Positions 10,548 through 23,219 of a stretch of DNA of 64,000 bases are shown one piece after another (position 1 is the stretch's first letter; the number at the start of each line of letters is the position of its first letter). The position numbers and the translations under genes were made by a program. The notes under the pieces are model-generated. The model had not been told where the DNA came from. It saw nothing but the letters and a program-made list of their open reading frames with translations, and made no database searches. The stretch is from positions 1,922,001 through 1,986,000 of the forward strand of contig MCGE01000006.1 in the NCBI GenBank assembly GCA_002105175.1, given 5' to 3'. The DNA is from Absidia repens (Eukaryota > Mucoromycota > Mucoromycetes > Mucorales > Cunninghamellaceae).

Positions 10548-13132
10548 ATGAAGTCATTGACGATACTATCACTATTACTACAACTTATATACCTATTCAA
10601 CTTATGCCAAGCACTACTACCTTATCCAAATTCCCAGAACGCTTTTGAAACCATAGACCAAAGTGCAGCGGAAGATTTACTCTATCATACAACCGAAGAA
10701 TGGCTAGAGGCGGAATCGCTGACTTCTTCCTGTAGCAGTTGTATATCAGCTCTTCAATTGGTCAAAAGTCTATCTTATACCTCTGAAGCTCTATTGATTC
10801 GAACGCTTACCAATGTATGCAAACGAACAAAAAAAGTGTCTCCTGAAGTGGTAAGTAAAATCTCAACCGCATCTATTTTGGCAACATTGTTTCCATCCCA
10901 TAGCCACTCACTTTTTTATTATTTTATTATTAGTGCCGTGGTATGATGGAGGAACAAGTGCCTATTGTTCGCAAAGTGATCAAGGTAAGGGAGGGCACAA
11001 AAGTGTAAAGGGGAAGACAATGGTAGTATGTACTAACAAAGTGGGGTGGTATATGGTTTTTACGTTTATAGACAATGTCGGTATCTGGACGGGAAGGTCA
11101 TCTTTTATGTGCAGCAGTTGCGAATTCCTGTCCTTATCCTGATATTGAACATTGGAACGTTACTTTTCCCAAAGAAAAACCAAGTCAACCAAAACAGGTA
11201 CGATCTTCTGGTGATGTGATGACTGTGTTACAACTCAGTGATTGGCATGCTGATCCTGACTATCAAGTAAGTAACCAGGGGAACCGAGAGTGGGGACGGA
11301 GGATCACTCACTGCTCGTGGTGATGTATCTTTTTTTACTTGCATTTGTTTACTAACCTTATATATTATTTTGTTTAGGAAAATGCGGATGCTATTTGTAA
11401 CGAACCGATTTGTTGTCGACCTGATTCCACTGATTACGCAAATGTCACCAAACCGGCTTCTAAATGGGGTAAAGCAAAACTCGATCGAGCTACCTTTTTT
11501 TTTTTTTTTTTTGATCTTATGTAGTACTCACTGTCCATCATCATTGTTATTCTGTCTTTCTGTTGTAGGAGAATACACTTGTGATCCACCTGTGAAACTA
11601 ATCGAATCGATGTTGAAATATATTCCTACAGTCGAAAAGGATATCTCATTTGGAATCATGACTGGTGATATGCCTCCTCACGAAGTTTGGTCGACTTTAC
11701 CCTTTTTGAAAACCCAACGAATCCATGATAGCGCCTATGCCCTGTTACACACACATTTTGATGCCAAAGACAAGATCAACGCATTATTATACCCAGCGGT
11801 TGGAAACCATGAAGCAGCACCTACGAATAACTTCCCTATCAGCACCAACAATCTGCCTCTTGATGAAGACCGAAAGTATCTTTCTTTGGAATGGCTTTAC
11901 AAGTCTCTGACAAGAAACTGGCATGGATGGCTCTCTCACAAAAAATCGAACTTCTATGTCCAAACAAGTACTGGCAGCTATGCAACAAGACCATTACCGG
12001 GGTTGAAACTGATTAGTTTGAATACTAATTTTTGTTACACTTTGAATTGGTGGTTGTATCAAAGACCTGCTGAAATGGTAAGTAAAAATGGAGGGAAGGG
12101 GATAAGATGACGTTTTTTTTTTTTTCTGATCGATGTTATTATTATTAGGATCCTGACGGTGTCCTGACTTGGCTTGTGGAACAATTACAAGAATCAGAAG
12201 ATATTGGTGAACGTGTTTGGGTCATTGGCCATATTGCTCCTGGGGACTCTACTTGCTTCCACGATTATTCAAACTATTATTATCAAATTGTCGAGCGGTA
12301 TGCCCCTCATGTCATTGTTGGTCAGTTTTTTGGGCATACACACAAGTAAGCGGGAACATATATATATTGTTGATGTTATTGACGACTTGGTGCTGGTATG
12401 GATTATAGTTTACTGATCATGTTTTCTTCTTCTAATCGGTAGAGATGAAATGCAAGTCTTTTATCGTGGGGCTCAACAAACATCTTCAGAAGCAATCTCT
12501 GTAGCTTACGTAGCACCGTCCATCACCCCGTATTTCCAGGTCAATCCCAGCTTCAGGTAAACCATTTTCTTTTTGTACCAAATACTATCTCATTCACACA
12601 TTCTTTATTTTATTCAAATACAGGGTCTATAAGGTGGATAGAAATACGTTCGAAGTGTTGGATTCACTCACATATATGGCTGATCTTGGTGAAGCAAATG
12701 CATTGGATATAGAACCGGTAAGCACAACGAAAACCCAATGAAAGCATTTTATAGAAAACGTCCCACTCATTTTTTTTTGTACATAAGGTTTGGCATTTGG
12801 AATATTCGGCTAAAGAAGCATACAACTCTTCGACGGCGCCTATCACCAACGCCTCTCCGCTTACACCAGCATGGTGGCATCAAGTCACTGAAGATATGGA
12901 AAATCACAACGACACATTCAACAAATACTGGCAATTCCGTGTTCGACTTGCATCTCAAGCCCCCATTTGTGAAGATGAATGCCGAGCAAACACAATTTGC
13001 AATATCCGCGCAGGCAAATCTGAACTACGATGTGACTATGACTCTGATGTCCTTATGCAAACGGGTCGCGGTGATACTTCTGGAATTCATGCTTGCGGTT
13101 GGAATTTACAGGGTGTCCGGTCCATGTTATAA
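10548..13132 (+). CDS. acid sphingomyelinase-like phosphodiesterase, secreted
   Basis: Nine exons (10548-10850, 10934-10984, 11072-11266, 11378-11468, 11569-12077, 12149-12345, 12443-12556, 12624-12717, 12788-13132) join in frame to 632 residues. The ATG at 10548 gives a clean signal peptide (MKSLTILSLLLQLIYLF); an in-frame ATG at 10485 would add a poorer leader. A cysteine-paired saposin-B-like region (about 60-140, CSSCISALQL) precedes a calcineurin-type metallophosphoesterase. Metal-ligand motifs in order are DWHAD (175-179), GDM (246-248), GNHE (292-295), GH (410-411) and GHTH (445-448). These are the diagnostic set of acid sphingomyelinase, which cleaves sphingomyelin-type phospholipids outside the cell or in the vacuole. 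Cysteines in the C-terminal 100 residues also fit the family. Fungi lack abundant sphingomyelin, so the true substrate may be another phosphosphingolipid. Confidence 0.93.
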
Positions 13133-13335
13133 ATCTCTCTTGTTCTCTTTTTTTTTTTTTTGGTTTGTTAGATTGTCAATATTTTTTTATTTATAGCCTT
13201 GTCACGTAATATTAGTTATTATATCTTCCCCCTTCACCCCTCCCCCGCACCGCTTTATCTTAGTTAGTACGATCTGTGTTTAGTCTATTACTATCATTTC
13301 GTTTATTGTTTATATATTCCATATTTATCTGTGTC

Positions 13336-13341
13336 AATAAA
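13336..13341 (+). terminator. polyadenylation signal, sphingomyelinase gene
   Basis: AATAAA about 205 bp after the stop codon. A second candidate lies near 13482. Confidence 0.45.
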
Positions 13342-13344
13342 GGA

Positions 13345-13874
13345 CCACCAAACATGTTTAGTCTGTAATGTTGATCTATTTGGCTTGTCACTGGGTCTTT
13401 ATTCTATATTTGTCTTGGTATATGTCTCACTTTTTAGTCTAGAAGACACTAATATTATTTGTTTTACGTATACATATTTTCAATAAACATGCGAAAACTA
13501 TGCTCTTTCTATGTCTACTCTCTATCTACATTTATATCTACATTTGAAAGTAACAGTCCAACAACGAATGATAATTAGTGCGTGTTGTTTTGAAAGAAAA
13601 TCATTATGTCTTTAAATTGATCTACTATGTGGTGAGTCTCAATATAAATGACCTTAACTCTCTTTTTGTCCCTTACATGTCTTAATTAATCTTGATTAGC
13701 TGGCTAGCTGTCAAAACTTCGAATCTTAACCTAAAATCCAATTACCCTGTGGGAAAAAGAAATTTGTTGGGGTGAGCTATTCTATAGTATGTGATAAACG
13801 ATCCCACGTTGAAGGGGAGGGGTTGCCATAAAAATAGAAAGATTACTCTGACAGTTTAGGATTATTCTGGGTTA

Positions 13875-13919
<45 letters not shown>

Positions 13920-14187
13920 TATCATATTGCTAACGTTAAATGGTACTGATTTGTAAAAAAAAAAAAAGAAATGGCAAACCATCATATTGATTGTTGTAAA
14001 GCAAAAAAAAAAACATGAAGAAGCGAAAAAAAGTATAAGCTTAGGGAACTTGACAAAGGGAGGGGAGTTAAAAAAAGTTATCTTATTGTAATGGATCTTT
14101 CAACTTCTAGCGTATAACGTGATGCTTCCTTGTTTGTTCCACTATGGTGCTTTAAAAAATCGCCAGCCAGTCAGACAAAAACAATTC
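13345..14187. other. gene-free interval with (GA)n microsatellite
   Basis: No gene seen. A pure GA run of about 38 bp lies at about 13880-13918. The segment 13760-14187 shows patchy similarity to the DNA just upstream of repeat copies D and E, so the repeat unit may extend into it. Confidence 0.5.
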
Positions 14188-14960
14188 AAATTCCGTCCAC
14201 GTGGAATGCTTGTTTTTCTTTCTCCTGCCTATTTTATTTTTTCGGCTCTCTTTCTGTTTTTTTTTTCCTTCAATTTTTCTTCACCATTCAACTTCTATGA
14301 GGTTATTTTGGATCCAAAATTGTATCAGGACTAGTTTAGAAGGGTTTTCAGCTTAGGGATTACGAGGTGCATGGGGAAACCCTTTCATTTTGGATTCAGG
14401 ATTTAGAACCACCATTTAGTTGGCTTGTTAGAGTCTTCAATTGCTTAGTTTAGTGTTAGCTTGTCCATAGCTTGTATCTATATCTGAATAAAATATGTCT
14501 CTTTGTAACGGCTTCAATGAAAAAATGTCCCGTTAGTCCCATTAGTCTCTCTCGTATCTTGTGTACTGGATCCCTTTTTTTTTCTTTACTACCATCGCCC
14601 CTTTTGATTAGTGTTGACCGTTGTCGTGCTCCACTAACAAATGTGCCTTTAGTATAACTCGTTATCTGTACAGTTTGTTATTTTCCATTTTACAGTATTC
14701 TCTTTCATCAGTGTTGACCATTCTTCAAATTTCACCTTAATCACCTCATGCTACATCCAACAGATCCCTTATCCTTAATCACCTCAAGATGCACCCAACA
14801 GATCCCTTATGACAATGAACCCTTGCCTATAATTTGGTGTTTATCAAAATGTTCAGATAGAATATGCCTTTTTTTAAAAACCCCATATGACCCACTATAT
14901 AGTAAGCAAAACCATTATTGTGAATATTTTATGAACTTCCTATCAAATACCTTGCCCCTA
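14188..14960 (+). repeat. dispersed non-coding repeat, copy B
   Basis: CACGTG at 14198-14203, T-rich tract, conserved core at about 14338-14400 and GAATAAAATATGTCTC near 14485. A downstream part has TTAGTGTTGACC-like motifs near 14609 and 14709 plus TAGATCC and AATAAA-like modules to about 14960. Confidence 0.85.
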
Positions 14961-16633
14961 GTGTAGACACTGCTGCAAGACATGTTCTCCTACTTTCTGG
15001 CTTACCCACTATGATATGCTTATATCCGATTGATGATTAATTGTTTCAACTACGAGCCTCCACTACCTTTTTATTTGCAACATTATCCCCATCCCATATT
15101 TTACATATAGTACTAATCATACCCTTCCTCCTCCAGCCCCTCTATCTATTTTATTAATATATCTCCTTCAATAAATAAAATGATTGCTTCATATATACAA
15201 CATTTTGATTGCGTTCAATGTATTCGATCTTGTTGTTTATTGGTTTGAGAAAGTTACTAGGGTGATATATATATATATATAGAAAAAGAGTGCGAGAAAT
15301 ATCAACGTAGCACCATCGGAAATGCAAAATCAGCCCTTTTTTGGTTGAAAGCTCACCCGAAAATGAAAAATGACAATCAAAAAATTTACTTCAATTACAC
15401 CGCGAGCCAGAGAAATGGATCTGTTTGTTTGATTCTTCTGAGATATATAACGTGGGGAAACAATGAGAAGCATTTTTTTTAGGTTTTCTAATGGTTGCAT
15501 TGTTTGTCTCAGCTGGCAATTACAATTGGCGGGAAAATTTAACTGCATGTTGTAAAGATGATAACAAAGGGAATGGTGGAGTTCAGAAAAAAAAAACATG
15601 GTCGATGGGCGGAATTGAAAAAGAGAGGAGAAGAATGAGGTCAGCTCATGTGGAATATCTTTTCTTTTTCTTTAATGCATTACGGAGGTGAAGCCAAAAA
15701 GTATAATTTCATTGTCAGTCTTGCATGATTTACCTCGTGTTGATGAAAAAGTACGGTAAGCATATACTTGATTGAAAATTAAATAGAAAAGTGTTCATCA
15801 TAATGAGTATTGTTTTTTTCTTTGAACAAGATAGATACCAACAAAGAAAAACAAGATTTATTAATTTTTTCCATTGCCACTACCATTGAATAAGTAAAAA
15901 GACTCGAGGGGATGATAATAAAATAAGTAATGAATTTTATCGACTTTGAATGAAGTGGTTCACTCCTCCCCTTTCCTCCCCCCCCACTCACTTGATCCCC
16001 CGCCCCTGAAAGAAAAGAAAGAAAAAAAAAACGCTGGTGCATGCGGGATTTCAATATGTGTTTATTGGAGATGAAATCCAGGGATCTGGTGAAAAAAGGG
16101 TCATCTCCACATACGCATATGCATACAGTAGTATAACGCAGGTCTTTTTTTGGGGGAACAGGATGATGAGGATGAAAAAAAAAAAAAAAAAAAAAAAAAT
16201 AGATGTAAATTTTGTATTAGCGTGTCAAATGAATCGTGCTTTTCGATAGTGTGTCACGAAAACCAAGATCAATGCTCTTTTTCGTTTACTCCCTTTCATT
16301 CGGTACGATATAGAAACCAACTTAATACAAAATAGTTGAGTTAAATATACCAAAAGAAAGAAAAAAAGAACCCCCCTCTTCCTTTTGAACTTGTCAGTGT
16401 ATCTTCCCAAAATCGTATCTGTTCATCTTCTTTTACCGAGCAAAAATCAGCTCCTTCTTTTTTTTTTTTTTTTTTTTTTACAATCAAATAGTCTCCTCGT
16501 CTTCTCCTTTTTTCATTATAAACTTTGTAACAAATGGTTATTATCTATCTATATATATATATATAAGCATCCTCTCTATTTTTTTCCTTTTCCTTTTTTC
16601 TACTATTTTTTTTTATTACTATTCAATTTTAAT
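14961..16633. other. gene-free interval and BOI promoter
   Basis: No gene supported. It contains short TA runs (about 15262-15280), poly-A at about 16177-16199 and a T run at about 16459-16480. A TATATATATATATAAG stretch near 16551-16566, about 70 bp before the BOI start codon, may act as its TATA element. Confidence 0.5.
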
Positions 16634-18727
16634 ATGATGGATGTCGTTTATGTAATCCATCAATTCGACGCTGAGAATGACGATGAAATCAGTTTATGCA
16701 TTGGTGATCCCGTCATTGTTTTGGAAAGAGATGATGGCTTCCAGGATGGTTGGTGGCAGGTATGATATTTATATAACGAGCATAGATGATGATTATTTTT
16801 TACAAAAAAAAAAAAACAACCCTCCCCACAGCGTTAACAAGGCAGTTTTTTATTTTTATTTTTTGATAGGGACGAAATAAGGATGGTCACGAAGGATTAT
16901 TTCCAGTAAATTATACAACAACGGATCCACCACTATCAAAATCAGGATCAAAAAATAGTAGCCATAATGATTTTGAAATGGCCGAGGAAGGTGATGATGA
17001 CGATTATGATGATAATGATGACCGATCCTTATCAACAGGCAGTGAATGCTCCACACCATCAGGCTCACAACGCGGTGGTCATCTCATTGAAGCCGAATCC
17101 TATTATTCAGTAGCCACCACAGGATCAATGAGCCGAGCGGATAGTCAAGATAATCAATGTAGCAGCAGTAGCAGTAGCATCATGAACCCACCTATGTTAT
17201 CACCTAATATTACTTTTGCCTCGAAAAATCTGCAAAAGGCTGTGCGTGCTGCCTTATTGTCCACCTCATTAAGTCATACTCCTCCCGAACAATGGGACAC
17301 CGAGCAGGTCGCCGATTGGCTGACCCAACTAGGTTTTGACACTATTGTTGATCAATTTATTGGTAAGCAGATAAAATCATGTATAATAGATCCACCGTCT
17401 CCTTTTTTTTTTTTTTTTTTGCTCATCTTTTTTTTTTTTATTTCGTACCTTTTTTAAACCCCCGAAATCAGAGCAAGAAATCACCGGTGATATTTTATTG
17501 GAACTGTCACTTGCTTCCTTGAAAGAATTGGATATCGATACTTTTGGAAAACGATTCAAAGTTCACAGCGCCATTCTTGCTCTTCGTGAAGAGCTATTTC
17601 GACAAGATCCTTTTTATTTACATCCTACAAAGTCTTGTTTAAATACGACCGAGGTAATAATAATAATAATAAAAGCGAATGTGTCAGGCGAATTCCAACT
17701 CCTTTTTTTTTTTTTTTTTTGGTGGTGGTGGTAGGATTATCACTGGATGCTTACAGGACAAGGTCATCCACCACAAAAATATTCAATGCGGCGACCATCC
17801 GTAGGTGGTGAAACAATGGCATCGGATTATGAATCAGAAGGAAGACAAAGCAATGGCAGCATCGATCACTATCACTCGGATCCATATCAATATCACTCCC
17901 CTCCTTACTCTCCATTGGATATGACGGATATTCATTCCTCAATAGAAAATGGAAAGCCACATGGTGTTTTGTCAGTAGTTCAATCGTCTCTCGGTCATGG
18001 TGATGATCATCTGTATCGTAAAAATTCTTTGACTAGTCAAGAAGGCCATGTTGCTCCAGATATGGAAGGATGGCTATATAAACAAAGTGACAAGTACAAG
18101 ACCTGGAATAAACGCTGGTTCGTTTTGAAGGGGTCGAATTTATTTTATTTCAAAAGTCCGAAGGTAAATCGACAAAAAAAAAAAAAAAGAAATCGATAAA
18201 CAATCGAGACCTGACTCTTTTTTTGGGGGGGACTATAGGATGTGCGAATGAAAGGCATTATCAACCTAAGGGGTTATCGTATGATCTGTGATGAAACGAT
18301 TTGCGTTGGACAATACTCATTCAAGGCACAACACGAAAAGGAACGTACTTTTTATTTTTATGCAGACACGGATTTAAGCATGAAAGCTTGGATTCAATCT
18401 TTAATCAAAGCAACTATTGCTCGTGACTTTAATACGCCTGTGGTTAGCTCAAGCACCATCCCCACTGTTTCACTGGACATAGCTCGACGCATGAATCCTC
18501 GACCTCCCTCTTCCATTTTATATCTAAACCACTCTACCAAATCGTCCACTAGCGGCAACAGCAACGCAAATCAACTCCCTAACTCAACTATATCCTCTCC
18601 TCCTTTAATGATATCGTCTTTCTCTGATTCCACTACAAACACCACTATTACTTCCAATTCTAGCAATTCCTTTGATGACAGCGTCTCTTGCGATCTGCCA
18701 AATTCTATCCTTAGCGGCGGTGATTAA
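16634..18727 (+). CDS. BOI-type SH3-SAM-PH polarity protein
   Basis: Five exons (16634-16759, 16870-17362, 17472-17653, 17735-18163, 18239-18727) join in frame to 572 residues. An N-terminal SH3 domain (about 1-60) shows DAENDDEISLCIGDPV and GWWQGRNKDGHEGLFPVNY. An acidic, serine-rich linker follows. A SAM domain lies at about 183-245 (WDTEQVADWLTQLGF through LKELDIDTFGKRFK), and a PH domain at about 375-472 (MEGWLYKQSDKYKTWNKRWF, then a Trp in the final helix, MKAWIQSLI). This SH3-SAM-PH order is that of yeast Boi1/Boi2, which link Bem1/Cdc42 polarity, phosphoinositide membranes and exocytosis at growth sites. The C-terminal 100 residues are Ser/Thr-rich and disordered. It is shorter than yeast Boi proteins (about 980-1040) because the linkers are short. 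Confidence 0.92.
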
Positions 18728-19354
18728 ACCTCTCCTTTTCTTTTTCTGCCTTTGCCCCTTTTTCTCTTTGATCCTTCCCTTTCTTTCTTTTTTTTTTTTT
18801 TTTTGGTCTCTTCTTGTTTTTTAATCTATTATGTTTTTTATTATCAAATCACTTTTTTTTTATACTCAATAATACTATTACTATTTGTCTTTGATTCTTT
18901 TACATCTACTATTGTGATTTACAGTATCAAAATAAAAAACATCACCTGGATTTTTTCCGTACCTTTTTTTTTATTTTTATTTTTTGGTTCTATGGTCCCT
19001 TTAACTATGCAAGGACACAGCCAATAGGTAAGGGACGGATTGTTTAATGAATCTTAGGGCAAATATAAATATATATACATATATACAACAAGGAGACTAT
19101 GTAACTCAAAAACTGCGGGGGGGGAGGTTGACTATCCTTAAGTGTTAGCAATTCAGCTCCTGGAACAGTAGGGACCCGCAATGACGATATCAACGGGAAA
19201 ATAAAATAGCATCATTACTGTGAGTAATATCGTTCTTCTGATATATGTAGCCATTCAATGTATAGAACAACTGCGGCCTCTTCTTTGGTGCTTTTTTTTT
19301 TTCCATGAAAATGAAAAAGGCTATCAGAACTACAGTTTATTGGACCAAAAAAAA
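18728..19354. other. gene-free interval
   Basis: 3' UTR of the BOI gene (T-rich) followed by AT-rich DNA. No gene supported. Confidence 0.5.
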
Positions 19355-20000
19355 AAATCCCGCCCACGTGAATATTTATTTTCCCTCAATTTTTTTTTCC
19401 CTTCTTTTTCTTTCTTTAATTTTTCACAATTATGGCTCCTATGGGATATTTGTGGACTTAGATTAATGTCAGGACTAGTTTAGAAGGGTTTTCTGCTCAG
19501 CGATGACAAGATGCATGGGGAAACCCTTTCATTTTGGATTCAGGATTTTAGGACCACCATTAGTTGGCTTGTTGGAGTGTTCATTAGCTTAGCCTAGTTT
19601 TAGTTTGCTCATAGTTTGCGTCTCTATTTGAATAAAACATGTTTCTTTTTTTAATTGCTTCAATAAAAGTTGTCCCATTGTGTGTGTGTCTCATGTTCTG
19701 TGCAATAGATCTCCTCTGAACCATCGCCCCATTTGTTTCATGTTGAGTTTTGCCGTTATTCAAGAACGAATATATCTTTTTCTTCTTTCTCATATATTGT
19801 ATAGCCTAATTGCACCTTTACATTAGTGTTGACCATTCCTCACATCTCACATTAGTCTCCCTCATGCTTTCTCCAGTAGATCCTTTTTTATTACAATGAA
19901 CTACCTAGCCCTTATCTTTAGCTTTTTAGTATCTACCAACACGTTTCAATAAAAATATGCCTTTTTAGTGGTTACTCTCTGACCCATATATTAAAAATCA
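19355..20000 (+). repeat. dispersed non-coding repeat, copy C
   Basis: CCCGCCCACGTGAA box (CACGTG at 19365-19370), T-rich tract, conserved core at about 19498-19555 and GAATAAAACATG near 19629. The distal part to about 20000 has TTAGTGTTGACC and CAGTAGATCC motifs shared with the other copies. Confidence 0.85.
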
Positions 20001-20929
20001 ATGACAGTATTGAAGTATGTCCTACCATACTCTTGCACTCCGGTTCACCATGATGACTACTTCCTTTCTCAGAGTTAGCAGGTCTTAGATCATTTACTAT
20101 AAAAGATCGCCATATTCCTGTGCAACCAATCATACAAATAAATCAATAGTGTAGGTTCCACTAAAGAGTGTGTGCTTTTTTTTCACTTCTTTACATCTAA
20201 TGGATGGCTACTTGCACCCGGGGGAACGTAGAGTGGGAAAAGATTTTGTTGGCTTACCTGAATGAGTAGATAGCTTTTCCACCATTGCCTTTTTTTTCAG
20301 GTAGAATTTATATTGAACCCCTCACGAGAAGATCATTGAGACAAGCTGTCTTCAAAGAGCTGTTTGGATGGAAGGTCTTATTTTAGAGTAGGGAAACCAT
20401 CATCCATAGGCATACTGCCAACCCCTTTTTTTGTTGTTGTTGGGGAGAAAGGTCGAACTAGTCCCGCGTCCTGTCGTGACCTATAGTTATAGTTGATGAT
20501 ATTTAATTATTACTAACAAAGTGTACTAATAGTTAGTTGTATTTATTTGATTGTCACTGCAATAAAGTTTTTTTTTTTTGTGTCCATTGTGTGTCCATCA
20601 TTTGTTTATTAGCTGACGTTGGTGCATGGACCGAGAAATTACAACACCAAGACGGTTACAGAAAAAAAAAAGTAGAAATGACATGCGTGTTAAGAAGTTT
20701 CTATTTTTTCTATATTCAAAATTACAGTATAGCACTGTACGTACAGTAGACGGAGGGCTGAGCACGATGGCAGATCAAGATTGTGTTATGCTTAACCTTT
20801 CTTCGCTTTTTACACACACACGCACACACGCATCAGTTTTTTTTTTTTTTTCATGCATAAGCACTGTAGAGTCTGGGAATCCCAGTTCGACAAAACAAAC
20901 TCAACATATGGGAAAAAAAGATGTAAAAG
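20001..20929. other. gene-free interval
   Basis: No gene supported. Simple AC repeats occur at about 20813-20828 and T runs nearby. Confidence 0.5.
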
Positions 20930-21060
20930 TAAAAAAACAAGACATACTTTATTCAGATATAAGTATAAGGTATGACAAATGAACTAATCCATCCATTCTA
21001 ATAGTACCATAACGCCTATCTAATGGTATAGTGTGTAAAGTGTGTGTGGGGGTGTGGTAT
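20930..21060 (-). repeat. partial repeat tail, reverse orientation
   Basis: CATACTTTATTCAGATATAAG resembles the reversed AATAAA tail of the dispersed repeat but lacks the conserved core. A like fragment sits at 40465, and each lies about 400 bp before a full forward copy (D and E). Confidence 0.45.
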
Positions 21061-21349
21061 TGTTGTAGAATAAAATATGACGCCAGAAACACTAGTTTAA
21101 TTAAAGAGGGTAAGCTATCTTACAAAAAGTGGCAAACAGTTCTACATTGAAGGAATATCCTATACTAGGGCGCTCCATCTTGTCTGTAACGGCAACAAGA
21201 GAAGAGACCAGTCATCTTTACTAAGTTAAATGGTATAAGTTATTATCAGGAGAAGAGGACTACCATGTTGTAGGATGTTGGTTGTTGTTAACAAAAAAGA
21301 GGGGCTCATTTTTTTTGCTTTGACCAAAAATCACAAGCGATCAAAAACA

Positions 21350-21930
21350 TTCAGATTCCGCCCACGTGAAGTATTCATTTTCTCTCTCCTGCCTTTTTTT
21401 ATTTTTTTATTTTGGCTCTCTCTTTTTTTTTCTTCCTTCATTTTTTCTTCACCATTCAACTTCTATGAAATTATGTTGGACCTAGATTAGTGTCAGGACT
21501 AGCTTAGAAGGGTTTTCAACTTAGGGATTACAAGATGCATGGACAAACCCTTTCATTTTGAATTCAGGATTTAGGACCACCATTATATTACTTTTCGGTA
21601 TCTTCAATAGCTTAGTTTAGTATTGGTGTGTTCACAGTTTGAATCTATATTTGAATAAAACATGTCTCTTTTACTTGTTTCAACAAAAAATGTCCTATTA
21701 GTTTTTCTAATGACTTGTCCAGTAGATCTCTTGTTTTTTTTACTACCGTCAACCCATTTTGATTAGTGTTGACTGTTGCTATACTTCAAATAAAAGATCT
21801 CCATTTACAGTCATTCTCATTCCTTGCACAATATACTATTTCCTATTTTACAGTTTGTCCTTTTATATCAGAGATGACCGCTCTACAGGTCCCACAATAG
21901 CAACCTTCATGCTACTTTGAATAGATCTTT
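21350..21930 (+). repeat. dispersed non-coding repeat, copy D
   Basis: CCGCCCACGTGAA box (CACGTG at 21363-21368), T-rich tract, core near 21520-21580 with small changes (ATGGACAAACCC), and GAATAAAACATGTCTC at about 21652-21667. Distal TTAGTGTTGACTGTTG lies near 21763. Confidence 0.85.
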
Positions 21931-23219
21931 CGTAGTGTGTTTTTGATGTGGTTTGTCAGTGTGAGTTGCTCCTAGGGAATATCGTTGGTCGTCTTTTTTT
22001 TTATGATTTTCCTTGTTTACGTTTAGCTCTCTACTACACCACGTACCAATCCCAATTCTCCTAGATCGAGTATTCTAGCTCAGAGCGTGTTTCTCACTTA
22101 TACAAAACGGGTACGGTCAAATTTTCATCCAACGTTATTCCTTCAGCCTACTCTTTCCACTCCCAAAATGGGTGATGCCTAGGAGGTGCTATAAAAATAT
22201 CATTATTCGATATTTCGAAGTCAGGTATCGTCAAATGTGCGTCCTTGATTTCAAAGTGGTTACCGCAGGCACTTTCTTCTGTCTGATGTAGCGGCTTTTC
22301 GATTTTGATATAGAAAAACATTGGTGTGACACGTGATTGTATATGAACACATTGTGTCTTTATATATCTTTGTTTATTGTTTTATAGCGTAGCAACAGTA
22401 TGTTTTAGATTGGTGCATATATAGTGGCTTTAGAACTTTATTTTTTAACTTATTCATTTGAAAATTTTCCAAGATAATTAAAATAGAATACTCATACATT
22501 GATGGCAAAAAGAAAAAAAAGGTGCTTGTTTGTTTTAACGTGGAAAAACAGAAAATATTTTCACCGGACTCCCGCTGCTTCAATTCTAAATAAGAAATTC
22601 GCCCTTCTTTTTTTTTTTTTTTTTTTGTGGCTCATTGGAGTCAAATTTTCCTCATTTGACTAGGTCCATTATCACCCCACGACTCTCCCCTCACTGGAGC
22701 ACAATATATTTCTGGAAGTCTGCCTTTCTTTTTTTAATTTGTGCTACCATAGCTTACAAGAGATCATAGGGAGTATTCGCTTACTGCTCTGGTGTTTTAG
22801 ATCAACATGAATAACTGATAAATATAAATATACATCAAGCTAAGAAACAAGAAATCCGCAAATTAAAAAGAATGAAATAAAAACTTGGTTGAACGTCAGT
22901 CCTATAATATGATTAAACCTTCTAAGAGTAACACTGGAAAGAATTAAGGAATTTTGACTTCAGTAACGTTGAACAAAAGGAAAAAAAATAATGACCTTGG
23001 TAAAACTCCGCATCCTCTCAAAGAACATGCATCATCTTCCTCCCTTCCTTTTAATGTTCCTTCCTTTCTTTCTCCATTTTGCCACCCTTGATTTCCTTCC
23101 TTTTGTTTTTTGTTTATTTTTTTTTTGTTCAGTTATTACTCTACGATACCAAAACGATACCAAAACGATATAATATAATATAGATACATAGGAATTATCA
23201 ATCCATCGTACCACTCGTC
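21931..23219. other. gene-free interval and kelch gene promoter
   Basis: No gene supported. Poly-T at about 22609-22626. The last 150 bp is T-rich and precedes the kelch start codon. Confidence 0.5.

Noticed and set aside
10548..18727. A metabolic gene cluster
   Set aside because: Neighbouring genes are unrelated housekeeping functions on mixed strands with long repeat-filled gaps; no pathway links them.
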